Source of the DNA: Paenibacillus sp. PK3_47
GTDB taxonomy: Bacteria; Bacillota; Bacilli; Paenibacillales; Paenibacillaceae
Assembly: GCF_023520895.1 (NCBI RefSeq)
Contig: NZ_CP026029.1
Location: 2,480,001-2,544,000, forward strand
Direction of reading: 5' to 3'
Length of the DNA stretch: 64,000 bases
Position numbers and translations under genes: made by a program. A model generated the notes under the pieces. That model ran no database searches. It was given only the letters and a program-made list of their open reading frames with translations, and was not told the DNA's origin. Each line of letters begins with the position of its first letter. The stretch's first letter is position 1. Of the stretch, positions 1 to 8,081 are shown in pieces.

Positions 1-269
1 AAGGCATAGTTGAAGAAGTGCTAACATCTGAAGACGGCTCGCTCAGCATCCGGATCAAGGGCACCGGTCTTACTGATACGTCCCAAAGTGAAGTCGTACT
101 CCGCATTAACGCTGACACCGCCATTGTTAATGAAAGCGGCGAGGCCGTTTCGGGCAGCTCACTGGTTCAGGGCGCACAAGTGATCGGCTTCTATAGTCCG
201 GTCTTGACCCGGAGCCTGCCGCCTATCGGCACGGCCCTGAAGGTAGTAGTGGAAACCGTTCAGCAATAA
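1..269 (+). CDS. C-terminal fragment of a secreted-type conserved protein
   Basis: The reading frame is open from the first base, so the true start lies upstream; the GTG at 18 is internal to a continuous frame that reads GIVEEV before it. Only about 89 residues are visible. The pattern (short beta strands, a conserved 'GIVEEV' opening, then an 'SLVQGAQVIGFYSP...TRSLPP' block) resembles the C-terminal region found in Bacillales proteins with copper-amine-oxidase N-terminal (stalk) domains, but the defining domain would be outside the window, so this is an inference. It ends just ahead of a bidirectional terminator shared with the convergent diguanylate cyclase gene. Confidence 0.6.
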   Translation, partial: GIVEEVLTSEDGSLSIRIKGTGLTDTSQSEVVLRINADTAIVNESGEAVSGSSLVQGAQVIGFYSPVLTRSLPPIGTALKVVVETVQQ

Positions 270-277
270 AGGAACAT

Positions 278-319
278 AAAAGACCACGTCTCCGGTAATT
301 ACGGAAACTGTGGTCTTTT
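278..319. terminator. Bidirectional intrinsic terminator
   Basis: Perfect 10-bp arms AAAAGACCAC (278-287) and GTGGTCTTTT (310-319) lie between two convergent genes; the A/T ends give a U-run on either strand. Confidence 0.85.
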
Positions 320-335
320 GTTCAGAACGGAGCGG

Positions 336-1910
336 CTATCCGCCAACTGCATTTTTAGGAAACGGCCGGCGGCCGAGCGTCACCTTGTTTTTGCCTGTGG
401 ACTTGGAGACATAAAGCGCCTCGTCGGCTTCACGGTACAAATCCTCGAATGTAACATCACTGCGTTCTGTATAAGCAATCCCGATGCTGACGGTAAGCCT
501 GATGCAGCGGCCATTGTCCAGCTGAACGGCATGCTCACTCATCGTGGTGCGGAAACGCTCCGCCTCCTCCAGCGCTTCCTGCTCACTGAACGCCGGGAAG
601 CATACAGCGAACTCTTCGCCGCCCACCCTGCCGGAAATGCCGTTATTATGGTAAACCCTAAGTATTTTGCGGGAGAAATCAACCAGTGCCTGATCACCGG
701 CCAGATGTCCGTATGTATCGTTAATCAATTTAAAATCATCGATGTCGAACAGCAGCAGTGCTGTCCCTATATCTTCCTGCAGCGTGTAATTCTGCACCAG
801 CCTCATGAAATGTCTCCGGTTGTACAGGCCGGTCAGATCATCAACGGTTGCCTGATACAGCAACTCCCGCTCATACCGCTTCTTCTCGCTTAGATCGCTG
901 AGAACGATAAGCATGCCGCTCTCCTCTGCCTTGGAACGCTCTGTAGCTATCAAAGATACGCCGTAGCAGGCTTCCTGCCGGCCGCCCGGATGAATCTCGA
1001 ATTCCCCTTCAATCCGCTGCAGATAGTGGGAAGAGATCTCAGCGTAATGCTCCAGCATTAAATAGATGCTCCTGCCGGTCCACGTATTCTTCTGCACCCC
1101 TGTCAGCACCGGCAGCATTCCTTCTGCCGTCTCATTGACCACAATAATCTGGTCGTAGCGGTCTGTCAGCAGGATTCCGTCCTTCATGTTCTCGAAGATT
1201 TTATTGCCCGGAGGCGGATAGAGTGCAAGCTGCGGAACACGGAACAGGATGAAATACGCTGCAATAACAGGAGGCAGATACATGAAGGCCGTAAACCCGG
1301 TAATCGTTATCCGGAGCAACGGAAGCAGGGCAATGCTGGCTACCGGAATCAGAAGTGAGATCAGCAGCACCAGATTCCTGCGGAAATACGGTTTTGCCGT
1401 CCACCGTAATGAAGCAGCCAGCAGAAAGACTGCATACAGGCCGAAAAACTGGTCATAGGCAATCAGAATCATGCTGAGAGCTGTAGGCTCCACCATAATT
1501 CCGCTCACACCGGCTACCGTATCAATGGCCGTACTCCTGCGCATCAGATGATGATGGGAATCTGTGAAGATCAGCACAATATCAAAGATCACCGGAACGC
1601 AAAATAAGGCAAGTCTCTTGACCAGCCCTTCCGAAGAATGGGATAGATGCTCCTTGACGACAGCATAAGTGAATATTGTACTCAGAAATAAGGGGGCCTG
1701 CTGCACATTCTTCCACCACAGTTTGGCCTCAAAGCTTGAAGAAAGAATTTCCCCCGCTGTTGCCGCAAATATCAGGCCGGCCAGCAGCATTAAGATCCAT
1801 AAAAAGCGCCTTCCTGGTGTATGCCGGTGAGTGTATGCACTGACGCTCATGTAGAGACTTAGAACACTGCCCATTAATAAATAATAGGGATAACCCTGCA
1901 TCCACGGCAT
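336..1910 (-). CDS. Membrane diguanylate cyclase (7TM-PAS-GGDEF)
   Basis: Predicted to make cyclic-di-GMP from two GTP. The first ~225 residues carry seven hydrophobic segments of the histidine-kinase-type 7TM class, followed by a PAS-like sensor (about 230-345, 'DGILLTDRYDQIIVVNETAEGML') and a GGDEF domain that begins at 'DDLTGLYNRRHF' and has the intact active-site loop RVGGEEF. Five residues before GGEEF the sequence is HNNG rather than RxxD, so the product-inhibition I-site is absent. Start chosen at ATG 1910, preceded by AGGAGA. It is convergent with the gene at 1-269 and lies downstream, on the same strand, of a c-di-GMP-receptor-containing exopolysaccharide operon and of a structured intergenic segment, which makes a functional link to that operon plausible but unproven. 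Confidence 0.9.
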   Translation of the reverse strand: MPWMQGYPYYLLMGSVLSLYMSVSAYTHRHTPGRRFLWILMLLAGLIFAATAGEILSSSFEAKLWWKNVQQAPLFLSTIFTYAVVKEHLSHSSEGLVKRLALFCVPVIFDIVLIFTDSHHHLMRRSTAIDTVAGVSGIMVEPTALSMILIAYDQFFGLYAVFLLAASLRWTAKPYFRRNLVLLISLLIPVASIALLPLLRITITGFTAFMYLPPVIAAYFILFRVPQLALYPPPGNKIFENMKDGILLTDRYDQIIVVNETAEGMLPVLTGVQKNTWTGRSIYLMLEHYAEISSHYLQRIEGEFEIHPGGRQEACYGVSLIATERSKAEESGMLIVLSDLSEKKRYERELLYQATVDDLTGLYNRRHFMRLVQNYTLQEDIGTALLLFDIDDFKLINDTYGHLAGDQALVDFSRKILRVYHNNGISGRVGGEEFAVCFPAFSEQEALEEAERFRTTMSEHAVQLDNGRCIRLTVSIGIAYTERSDVTFEDLYREADEALYVSKSTGKNKVTLGRRPFPKNAVGG

Positions 1911-2004
1911 GTCATATTTCTCCTAATCAAAGATAACTTGGTTTTATTATATCCTAGTCTATCCTACAAATGAATCACTCTTGAAAAAATATCCAATCAC
2001 ACAC

Positions 2005-2035
2005 GAAGACCCTGCGGGCAGCCCGCAGGGTCTTC
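2005..2035. terminator. Strong GC-rich hairpin, possible terminator
   Basis: A 15-bp perfect inverted repeat (GAAGACCCTGCGGGC and its complement) lies between the exopolysaccharide operon and the diguanylate cyclase gene. The run of A/T is at the wrong side for a classical minus-strand terminator (U-run precedes the stem; only TTCGTGTG follows), so either it terminates weakly, or it is an expression-platform hairpin in the 5' leader of the cyclase gene. Confidence 0.55.
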
Positions 2036-2040
2036 AAAAA

Positions 2041-2280
2041 GGTGAGAAGCGGTTATTTAATTATGCAAGTTTCCAATTTCTAGGGTGCTGCACCTGAAAA
2101 CCAACGGCGAAATCTTGACCTGGTTTTCCCTTTCAGATAGTACATGGGTAATCAACTACCTTTCGGAATACACGTTACATGTCGTTCCATCCGTTAATTG
2201 ATGCCTTCCACTTCCCACCTGCTTATCATTACCCGGTAACGCATTCTGCTAAACACCTTAATTTACAGTTACATTACCAT
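2041..2280 (-). ncRNA. Structured intergenic segment, candidate leader RNA or sRNA (unidentified)
   Basis: No coding frame. Read on the minus strand it contains an outer stem GGGTAAT (2234-2228) with ATTACCC (2152-2146) closing a purine-rich region; a second stem GAAAACCA (2128-2121) with TGGTTTTC (2103-2096); and a small GGTG/CACC hairpin (2094-2084); then the strong hairpin at 2035-2005. It sits between the stop of the c-di-GMP receptor gene and the start of a diguanylate cyclase gene, the position of either a 3' UTR/sRNA or a 5' leader with a terminator-like hairpin. I compared it with what I know of GEMM-I, GEMM-II, ydaO, ykkC, yybP, cobalamin, SAM, TPP and FMN aptamers and found no match. 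Confidence 0.35.
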
Positions 2281-2287
2281 GGCGATG

Positions 2288-3154
2288 CTATACATCGTAC
2301 TCCAGCTGCTTTTTGGCCTGAACAATGAAATCGAACGGGTTCTCGACCGCCGCCGGATCATACTGCACCGCCCCGATCTTGAGTCCCAGATTCACTTTGT
2401 ACTTACCGGAGAACCCTGTGTCATTCAGCTGCTGCAGCTTGTACTTGATCCGCTCAATGACTATTTTGGCACCTTCACTGTCCGTGAACAGCAGCAGTCC
2501 CCAGGTCGCATCCTCCTTGTCGAGCAAATAGAGCGCGTCATTGGTCCGGATGCTGGACTGGCTGAGCTGGGATACATCATAAATCGCCTCCGACAGCTGT
2601 TCCTCAGGAATCAGGCGGCGGATTTCACTCCAGTATTTTACTTTGATGACCAGCAGGGTGAGCGGAATTTCATAGCGGGTTGATATTCCGGTGAACAGGC
2701 TGGCATCCTTTTGAAAAGAAATGCTGTTCCGCAGATCCGTATTCTCATCGACCGCAGCTAGACTGCTGGTCTTCTTCTCCAGCCGCTCATTCTCGGCCTG
2801 CAGCTCCCGCACGCCTGAAGTAAAAATCCAGATGACCACTGTAAGCAGCGGCGTCATAATCAGCCAGAAATAAGTGTCCACCCCTACAGTCCCGCCCTGA
2901 GTTACAGTCTGATAGACAACAAAGAAGCCGTAAAGGAAAATAAAGGCGAGGTTCAGCGTAAGCCCGGCGGTAACTGTGGTGAAATACGTGACCAGCGCCA
3001 GCAGAAAAGCGATATTCAGAATGATGATATTCTGAAGATACTGGTCCGGGGAGCCGGCGATGAACACGATGCAGATGAACATCAACAGCAGAAAGCCGAG
3101 AAACCCGAGATCCGAAATCAGGCTGCTGCGGTTACGTCTCACGCTGATCACCAC
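2288..3154 (-). CDS. ydaK: Membrane c-di-GMP receptor with degenerate GGDEF domain (YdaK/PssE-like)
   Basis: About four transmembrane segments (residues 15-35, 42-60, 62-80, 94-113), a short coiled coil (115-132), and a GGDEF-fold domain (about 135-288) with the degenerate entry motif DENTDLRNSISF. The active-site loop is DKEDA (212-216) instead of GG[D/E]EF, so cyclase activity is not expected. Exactly five residues before it lies RTND (203-206), an intact RxxD I-site, the hallmark of a c-di-GMP-binding receptor. The 288-residue length and four-TM layout match B. subtilis YdaK, which activates the yda exopolysaccharide machinery, and Listeria PssE. The GTG start overlaps the end of the preceding BcsB-like gene by 23 bases, indicating translational coupling. 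It is the last gene of the operon. A second GTG follows immediately, so the start is uncertain by one codon. Confidence 0.88.
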   Translation of the reverse strand: MVISVRRNRSSLISDLGFLGFLLLMFICIVFIAGSPDQYLQNIIILNIAFLLALVTYFTTVTAGLTLNLAFIFLYGFFVVYQTVTQGGTVGVDTYFWLIMTPLLTVVIWIFTSGVRELQAENERLEKKTSSLAAVDENTDLRNSISFQKDASLFTGISTRYEIPLTLLVIKVKYWSEIRRLIPEEQLSEAIYDVSQLSQSSIRTNDALYLLDKEDATWGLLLFTDSEGAKIVIERIKYKLQQLNDTGFSGKYKVNLGLKIGAVQYDPAAVENPFDFIVQAKKQLEYDV

Positions 3155-5225
3155 GTTTCTTTTTATGTTTGCGGAGCAGGAGAAGCAGGGACAGGGCCGC
3201 CAGCAACACTGCGAGCATCACTGCGGCTACGAAGCCCAGCACATCGCCCCGGTCCAAAATTTGCGAGACTACGGAATCCTCAGCCGCTCCGGTAACGGTC
3301 TTGAAGCGGTAAGCGCTGATGTCCCCGTCCTTGTCGGTTACCACACTGTCCCCGTACACTTTCCATTTGTTCTCCTCTGTAGCAATCAGCTTGGAAGCAA
3401 GATATATATCTTCTGCGTTCACTGCAGTTACAGCCAGAAAGCCCCGGCCGCTTTCATAAGGAGATTCCAGCAGCTGCAGAATACCGATCCCGCTGCCGTA
3501 CTGCTCTTCAATGCTCATTTTTTCGTTGGAGAGAAAAGTCTTTCCGTCCTTGCTGTACCGGAAATACAGCTTGTCATTATTATCGCGGATCACCCTGTTG
3601 TTCTCATAAGAGCCAACCGCAATAATGTTATTGTTCTTCAGATGCTCCGGACTGATATCATCACGGTAATAATGAATGTCGCCGGTATTGCCGCCCGCAT
3701 ATTGCCCAAGCAGATTAAACACATGGCCAAGTGTCTGGTAGGTGTAATCATCCATTTCCTGCGGCAGCACAACAGCTACATGATTATAGATTTCATCGCG
3801 CAGGAACGGATAAGGATAATTGTTAAAGAGCAGCTCGGTACGGTCCTTCGTGTTGAGATGAAGCTGTGATCCGCTGCCGATAAAAGCCCATGGCATCAGC
3901 TCTGTATTCGGTGTACAGACGGCATTCACCATTTCGAGATCAAAGGCTACCGCTACCGAGAAGCTGCCTGAAATATTCAGGCTCTGCGGCACGGCCAGAT
4001 TAAGTGAATCTCCATTCGCCAGTTCCCGGGACAGCTTTTTGCTGCCGATTGGCGTATCATTGATGCTCACTGTCACCAGCGAGCGGTCGAAATCAAGATT
4101 TTGCGCATAGCTGAAGTCCAGACTGATTTTTCCCGAATCGGCAATGGAACGGTTGGACGGTAAAGAGACATAATAAGTCTGCACCTGATGCCCCGCACCG
4201 CTCAGCTTGTCGCCGTTCTCTGTAAAAGCAATCTCCGAATTCAGCGCAGCCGCCGGCCCACTGACCTCGGTTGCAAGGTCAACCACCTTTACATCACTTG
4301 CCAGCTGGCTCATCAGCTGCCTGTTCGATAACAGCCTTCCCGCTTTGACCAGCAGGCTCTCATCCCTGGAGGTGACCACCAGCGTTGGACGGCTGTCCTT
4401 ATTTACGAGCTGGATCAACGCATGGGTGCCCAGATCCTCGGAGGTGCTTAGCAGCTGCTTCAGGCTGTCCGGCACGTTATCGTACATAGCTACAAGCACA
4501 ACAGCGCTTTTGCCTTTGACAGTGTCCTCACGGTAAGGCAGCAAAGGAATCGTCTTGCCGGACACCGTATTGTTCTTGGCGAACCCGGAAAGGGCATAAG
4601 TAGCCGACTCCAGCTCCGGTCCGCTCGCATTCCGGGGTACAGTCATCAGGCTTTGATTATTCCTTACATTATCCATTCCGGAGAAACGGCCGCTGAAATC
4701 GCTGATTCCACCGGTAAGGGCCGTGGGCGTGTACGTTACCGCAACACTCGATGTATTGTACAGATGCAGCCAGTCTCCTATTTTATCGCCTATGTTGCAC
4801 AGCCCGTTATCCCCCATGCTTGTCTTCACATTCCCCTGGATTCCCAGCGTGTTACTGCCTTCCTTGAGGAACCCCTTGGGGGCAGCAACAGATACGGTTT
4901 GTTCCCCGTTATTTTTAAGGGAGGGCCGGAAAGAATAGAACGGACTGCCGTTAAGCGACAGGGTGATACTCGACTGCTGCTCCTCTGTAATTTGCGAGAT
5001 TTGAAAGCGCAGATGGACGGTTACCTGCTCCACGTTCCAGTAATCCATAATTGTAAAAGACTGCTGCCGCGCCTCCCCGCCGGAGAGCGGAGTGTCACTG
5101 CCGGCAAAGGCCGTCTCGTACGTCAGCTTGCCCGTTCCGGGAAGAACGGCAGCCAGGGCCTCAGGCATGTGCGTCAGGAACAGGGAGAGGCAGAGCGCCC
5201 ATATGGTCAGCTGTTTTTTTATCAT
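3132..5225 (-). CDS. ydaN: BcsB-like exopolysaccharide secretion/synthase accessory protein (YdaN-like)
   Basis: 697 residues: N-terminal signal peptide (about 1-25, ending ALA), a long all-beta/alpha-beta extracellular region with the repeated BcsB pattern of carbohydrate-binding jelly rolls ('VTVHLRFQIS...SSITLSLNGSPF' and 'KISLDFSYAQNLDFDRSLVTVSINDTPIGS'), and a C-terminal transmembrane helix (about 660-682) followed by a lysine-rich cytoplasmic tail. BcsB proteins sit outside the membrane beside the BcsA-type glycosyltransferase and guide the polymer out. Length and position match B. subtilis YdaN (about 700 residues). SD AGGAG before ATG 5225. The upstream neighbour is the family 2 glycosyltransferase. 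Confidence 0.88.
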   Translation of the reverse strand: MIKKQLTIWALCLSLFLTHMPEALAAVLPGTGKLTYETAFAGSDTPLSGGEARQQSFTIMDYWNVEQVTVHLRFQISQITEEQQSSITLSLNGSPFYSFRPSLKNNGEQTVSVAAPKGFLKEGSNTLGIQGNVKTSMGDNGLCNIGDKIGDWLHLYNTSSVAVTYTPTALTGGISDFSGRFSGMDNVRNNQSLMTVPRNASGPELESATYALSGFAKNNTVSGKTIPLLPYREDTVKGKSAVVLVAMYDNVPDSLKQLLSTSEDLGTHALIQLVNKDSRPTLVVTSRDESLLVKAGRLLSNRQLMSQLASDVKVVDLATEVSGPAAALNSEIAFTENGDKLSGAGHQVQTYYVSLPSNRSIADSGKISLDFSYAQNLDFDRSLVTVSINDTPIGSKKLSRELANGDSLNLAVPQSLNISGSFSVAVAFDLEMVNAVCTPNTELMPWAFIGSGSQLHLNTKDRTELLFNNYPYPFLRDEIYNHVAVVLPQEMDDYTYQTLGHVFNLLGQYAGGNTGDIHYYRDDISPEHLKNNNIIAVGSYENNRVIRDNNDKLYFRYSKDGKTFLSNEKMSIEEQYGSGIGILQLLESPYESGRGFLAVTAVNAEDIYLASKLIATEENKWKVYGDSVVTDKDGDISAYRFKTVTGAAEDSVVSQILDRGDVLGFVAAVMLAVLLAALSLLLLLRKHKKKRGDQRET

Positions 5226-5268
5226 AATATGTTCTCCTGACTAACTGATTTCTCTTTCCCGGGTGCTT

Positions 5269-6519
5269 CTAGAAGCGCTCGGTTTTATACCATTTGGCTT
5301 CCCGCTTAAACAGGACATCCTTGAGATAAGTAAACAGCCCGTTTGCGGCCACCACCATCCACAGCTGGCAGTAAGACACATACATGAGCAGAATAATACA
5401 TAGATTTGACAGGCTCATCTCGCCCTTCTCTGTCGTCAGCGTGACGAAGATCCCGACCACGAACAGGACAATGGCAAGCAGCCACAGGAAGCTGCTGAGC
5501 CCGGCGATTGTGGTATGCACATAACCCATCGCATGCAGCACCAGCAGCGTGTCCGAGGTGATGAGCGAGATCAGCAGCAGAAAGTAGATGGACAGATAAT
5601 ACAGGATATCAAAGCGGATTTTGCCCGCCGAGCGCTTGAACAGCATCGGTATATTTTTCACAATGACATAGATATTGCCCTTGGCCCAGCGTGTCCGCTG
5701 TCTGAACCACACCTTCACCGTCTGCGGCTCCTGCTCCCAGGTCACCGACTTGGGCTGGAATTTGATCCGGTAGCCCAACAGGTAAATCTGGAAGCTGATC
5801 TCCGTATCTTCAGCCAGCGCTTTGACATCCCAGCCGCCGACGCTCTCCACAATCGACCTGCGCATCACATAGTTGGTTCCGGGGATGGTACACAGTTTGA
5901 ACAGCTTCCACCGGCCGGCCTGGGCCATCCACTGAAAGGATAAGGTCTCGATATTAATAAACCTTGTCAGCAGACTTGCATCACGGTTGCGTGTGCGGAA
6001 TTTGCCGATCACTGCGCCGAGTGTGGAATCATTCACGAGCTCGGCTACCAGATATTTCAGCGCCATCCGTTCCGGTGTATTATCGGCATCATAGATGGCG
6101 ATGAGCTCACCCCCGCTGCGGGCAAAGCCTATATTCAGGGCATTCGATTTGCCTTTCCCTCCGGTCACCTGATCCGTGTTAATAATGATCAGATTGCGGC
6201 CGGCGTATTTGCTCTGTATATTTGCCAGTAAATCAGCACTGTTATCCGATGAATTATCATTGATGACAATAATCTCGTACCGTTCATGCGGATAATCGAG
6301 CGCCAGCAGGGACTCAACGGTTTTGCCGATCACTACAGCCTCATTGTGTGCGGGAACCATAATGGTCACAAAGGGATACTCTCCCTTAATTTCGGGAACG
6401 GCCTCATTCTCAGTCCTGATGTAGTACAAATATCCGGCAATAATCAGGGTTACATTCACCAGCAGCAGCGACCAGATACAGAACACTGCAATTACCATCA
6501 GCACATCCGAGATTGTCAT
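5269..6519 (-). CDS. ydaM: Processive family 2 glycosyltransferase (YdaM/PssC-like)
   Basis: 416 residues. An N-terminal TM helix (about 8-32) precedes a GT2 catalytic domain with all expected motifs: 'VPAHNEA' and 'VINDNSSD' (UDP-sugar binding), 'IYDADN' (DxD-type metal site), 'ALAEDTE' (catalytic TED-like motif) and 'QRTRW' (QxxRW product site), then three to four C-terminal TM helices. This is the layout of BcsA/PgaC-type processive synthases that polymerise and extrude the chain, although no PilZ domain is present; c-di-GMP control is expected instead through the separate degenerate-GGDEF receptor. In Listeria the homologous system makes a poly-N-acetylmannosamine polymer; the sugar used here cannot be read from the sequence. 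SD AGGAG before ATG 6519. Confidence 0.92.
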   Translation of the reverse strand: MTISDVLMVIAVFCIWSLLLVNVTLIIAGYLYYIRTENEAVPEIKGEYPFVTIMVPAHNEAVVIGKTVESLLALDYPHERYEIIVINDNSSDNSADLLANIQSKYAGRNLIIINTDQVTGGKGKSNALNIGFARSGGELIAIYDADNTPERMALKYLVAELVNDSTLGAVIGKFRTRNRDASLLTRFINIETLSFQWMAQAGRWKLFKLCTIPGTNYVMRRSIVESVGGWDVKALAEDTEISFQIYLLGYRIKFQPKSVTWEQEPQTVKVWFRQRTRWAKGNIYVIVKNIPMLFKRSAGKIRFDILYYLSIYFLLLISLITSDTLLVLHAMGYVHTTIAGLSSFLWLLAIVLFVVGIFVTLTTEKGEMSLSNLCIILLMYVSYCQLWMVVAANGLFTYLKDVLFKREAKWYKTERF

Positions 6520-6545
6520 AATGTTCTCCTGATTATCAAATTTCT

Positions 6546-8081
6546 TTATTTAAAATACTTCCTCCGGTACAGCCTGCGTCCGATCAGCAGCAGCCCGCCG
6601 AAGAACAGCAGCGCGATGATAATGACCACGATAAAAAACCGGTTCTGCACACTGAACAGCCTTGTAAAGCTCCTGACCTGCTCCTCCTGGTACTGGTAAT
6701 CACTGCTTACTGCCTTAGGGACATAGTCTGTGTTCACAGCTTCACCGTTGATCATGATTACACCGTCTCTGGCAGTCACCGTATTGTCATCCGTAAGGAC
6801 TGTATGAGCTTCCTGCCGGTAATCGTCAAAAGTAATCCAGCTTGCCTTCAGGCTCTGCAGCATGGCCGCAAGCCCGTCCTCATCCTCCGGCAGATTAAGC
6901 GTAACCGCCACATTCAGCGGCAGCTCCGGCGCAGCTATCCCGGTGCCCGACAGCTCCTGGAGTGATTCCGGGGTCATGCTGTACAGGGAGGAGCGGAACG
7001 CTTCTGAAGTCGGGAGCTGCTCCATATAATGAATTTCTTCATCTGGAAACAGCGCTGCCGAATCAAAGAATCCCATGCCGGCTGCCGAATACTCCCTGTC
7101 ATAGGCCCAGTATCCTTCTGCACCTATGCCAAGCGGCGCAACACCTCCGGCTGCCAATACATTGATAAAGCCCGCCATTTTACCCTTAAGGGTCCGGTCA
7201 CTGCTGTTGATCGGCGGCCTGACGGCCGGTGCGTTCACCATGATGCTGCCCCCGCGGGACTGCACAATTTTCAGTGCCTCCATATAACGCTCCATGGCCG
7301 GGAAATCCGTATTGCTGAAGACAGGGCGGATACTGGCAATGAACGGGATGCCGCTCTCATAGAGACGCTCTGCCGCCTGCTCCAGCAGGTTCAGGTCAGA
7401 GAACGGATAAATCTCTTTAAGCACCAGATACATATGCGGCTCTGCAGCAGCCTGCAGCCAGTCCCGCAGCACATAAGCCAGCGCCGTCACACTGCCGTTA
7501 TCCTGTTCCAGATAAGGAACATAGGTATATTGTCCGCTGCTTACCGCGTAGGGCAGCTCAAGGCTGCCTTCCTGCAAGGAGAGCGTGCCGTAAGCGCGCC
7601 CCGCCTTGTGTGCTGTAATGTATGGCATTTCCTCCACTTTCAGCGGCAGCCCGGTCAGATCCCCTATGGATAGAACGGCAATGCCGGACGGCCAGACAGC
7701 AGTACTAAGCTGTAACCCGCTTTTCATCAGGCCGGGAAGATTGTAGCCGATATGCAGGGCTTGCCCGTGATAATCCTTCAGATCTTCAAGATAGGCTCTA
7801 TTGTTTAATGGCAGATCCGCACTGTTGCTGACTGTAATTATCCTTGAATAGGCAGCCATCGTACCTTTTTCATAATCCTTCAGCCTTTGCAGTGTGACCG
7901 TGACGCTGAAAGCAGCCAGCAGCCGCTGGAGCTCAGTTACATTGCCTTCACGGGACGTTCCTTTCGCCAGGCTGTCATAGAGCAGCAGCACCTGCCCCCC
8001 CGCCGGAGCAGCTTGTGCAGGTGCAGGGAGCAGCAATACCGCCGCAAGCACCAGGCAAATCATCATCTTTGCAAGCTTCAA
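6546..8081 (-). CDS. ydaL: DUF2334 membrane-anchored extracytoplasmic protein, deacetylase-like (YdaL-like)
   Basis: 511 residues: a cleavable-looking signal peptide (ending PAQAAPAGG, about residue 25), a large extracytoplasmic domain of the DUF2334 class (polysaccharide-deacetylase-like barrel; 'LVLKEIYPFSDLNLLEQAAERLYESGIPFIASIRP'), and a C-terminal TM helix (about 482-500) with a basic tail. The clear NodB HHD motif is not obvious by eye, so enzymatic activity is inferred from the family only. The start is TTG at 8081, overlapping the stop of the upstream gene by four bases (TTGA), with GAGGGTG about ten bases upstream. Probably modifies or trims the polymer made by the adjacent synthase. 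Confidence 0.85.
   Translation of the reverse strand: MKLAKMMICLVLAAVLLLPAPAQAAPAGGQVLLLYDSLAKGTSREGNVTELQRLLAAFSVTVTLQRLKDYEKGTMAAYSRIITVSNSADLPLNNRAYLEDLKDYHGQALHIGYNLPGLMKSGLQLSTAVWPSGIAVLSIGDLTGLPLKVEEMPYITAHKAGRAYGTLSLQEGSLELPYAVSSGQYTYVPYLEQDNGSVTALAYVLRDWLQAAAEPHMYLVLKEIYPFSDLNLLEQAAERLYESGIPFIASIRPVFSNTDFPAMERYMEALKIVQSRGGSIMVNAPAVRPPINSSDRTLKGKMAGFINVLAAGGVAPLGIGAEGYWAYDREYSAAGMGFFDSAALFPDEEIHYMEQLPTSEAFRSSLYSMTPESLQELSGTGIAAPELPLNVAVTLNLPEDEDGLAAMLQSLKASWITFDDYRQEAHTVLTDDNTVTARDGVIMINGEAVNTDYVPKAVSSDYQYQEEQVRSFTRLFSVQNRFFIVVIIIALLFFGGLLLIGRRLYRRKYFK

Noticed and set aside
2041..2280. Known c-di-GMP riboswitch (GEMM-I or GEMM-II)
   Set aside because: The context invites it, but the conserved aptamer blocks of both classes are missing on either strand.
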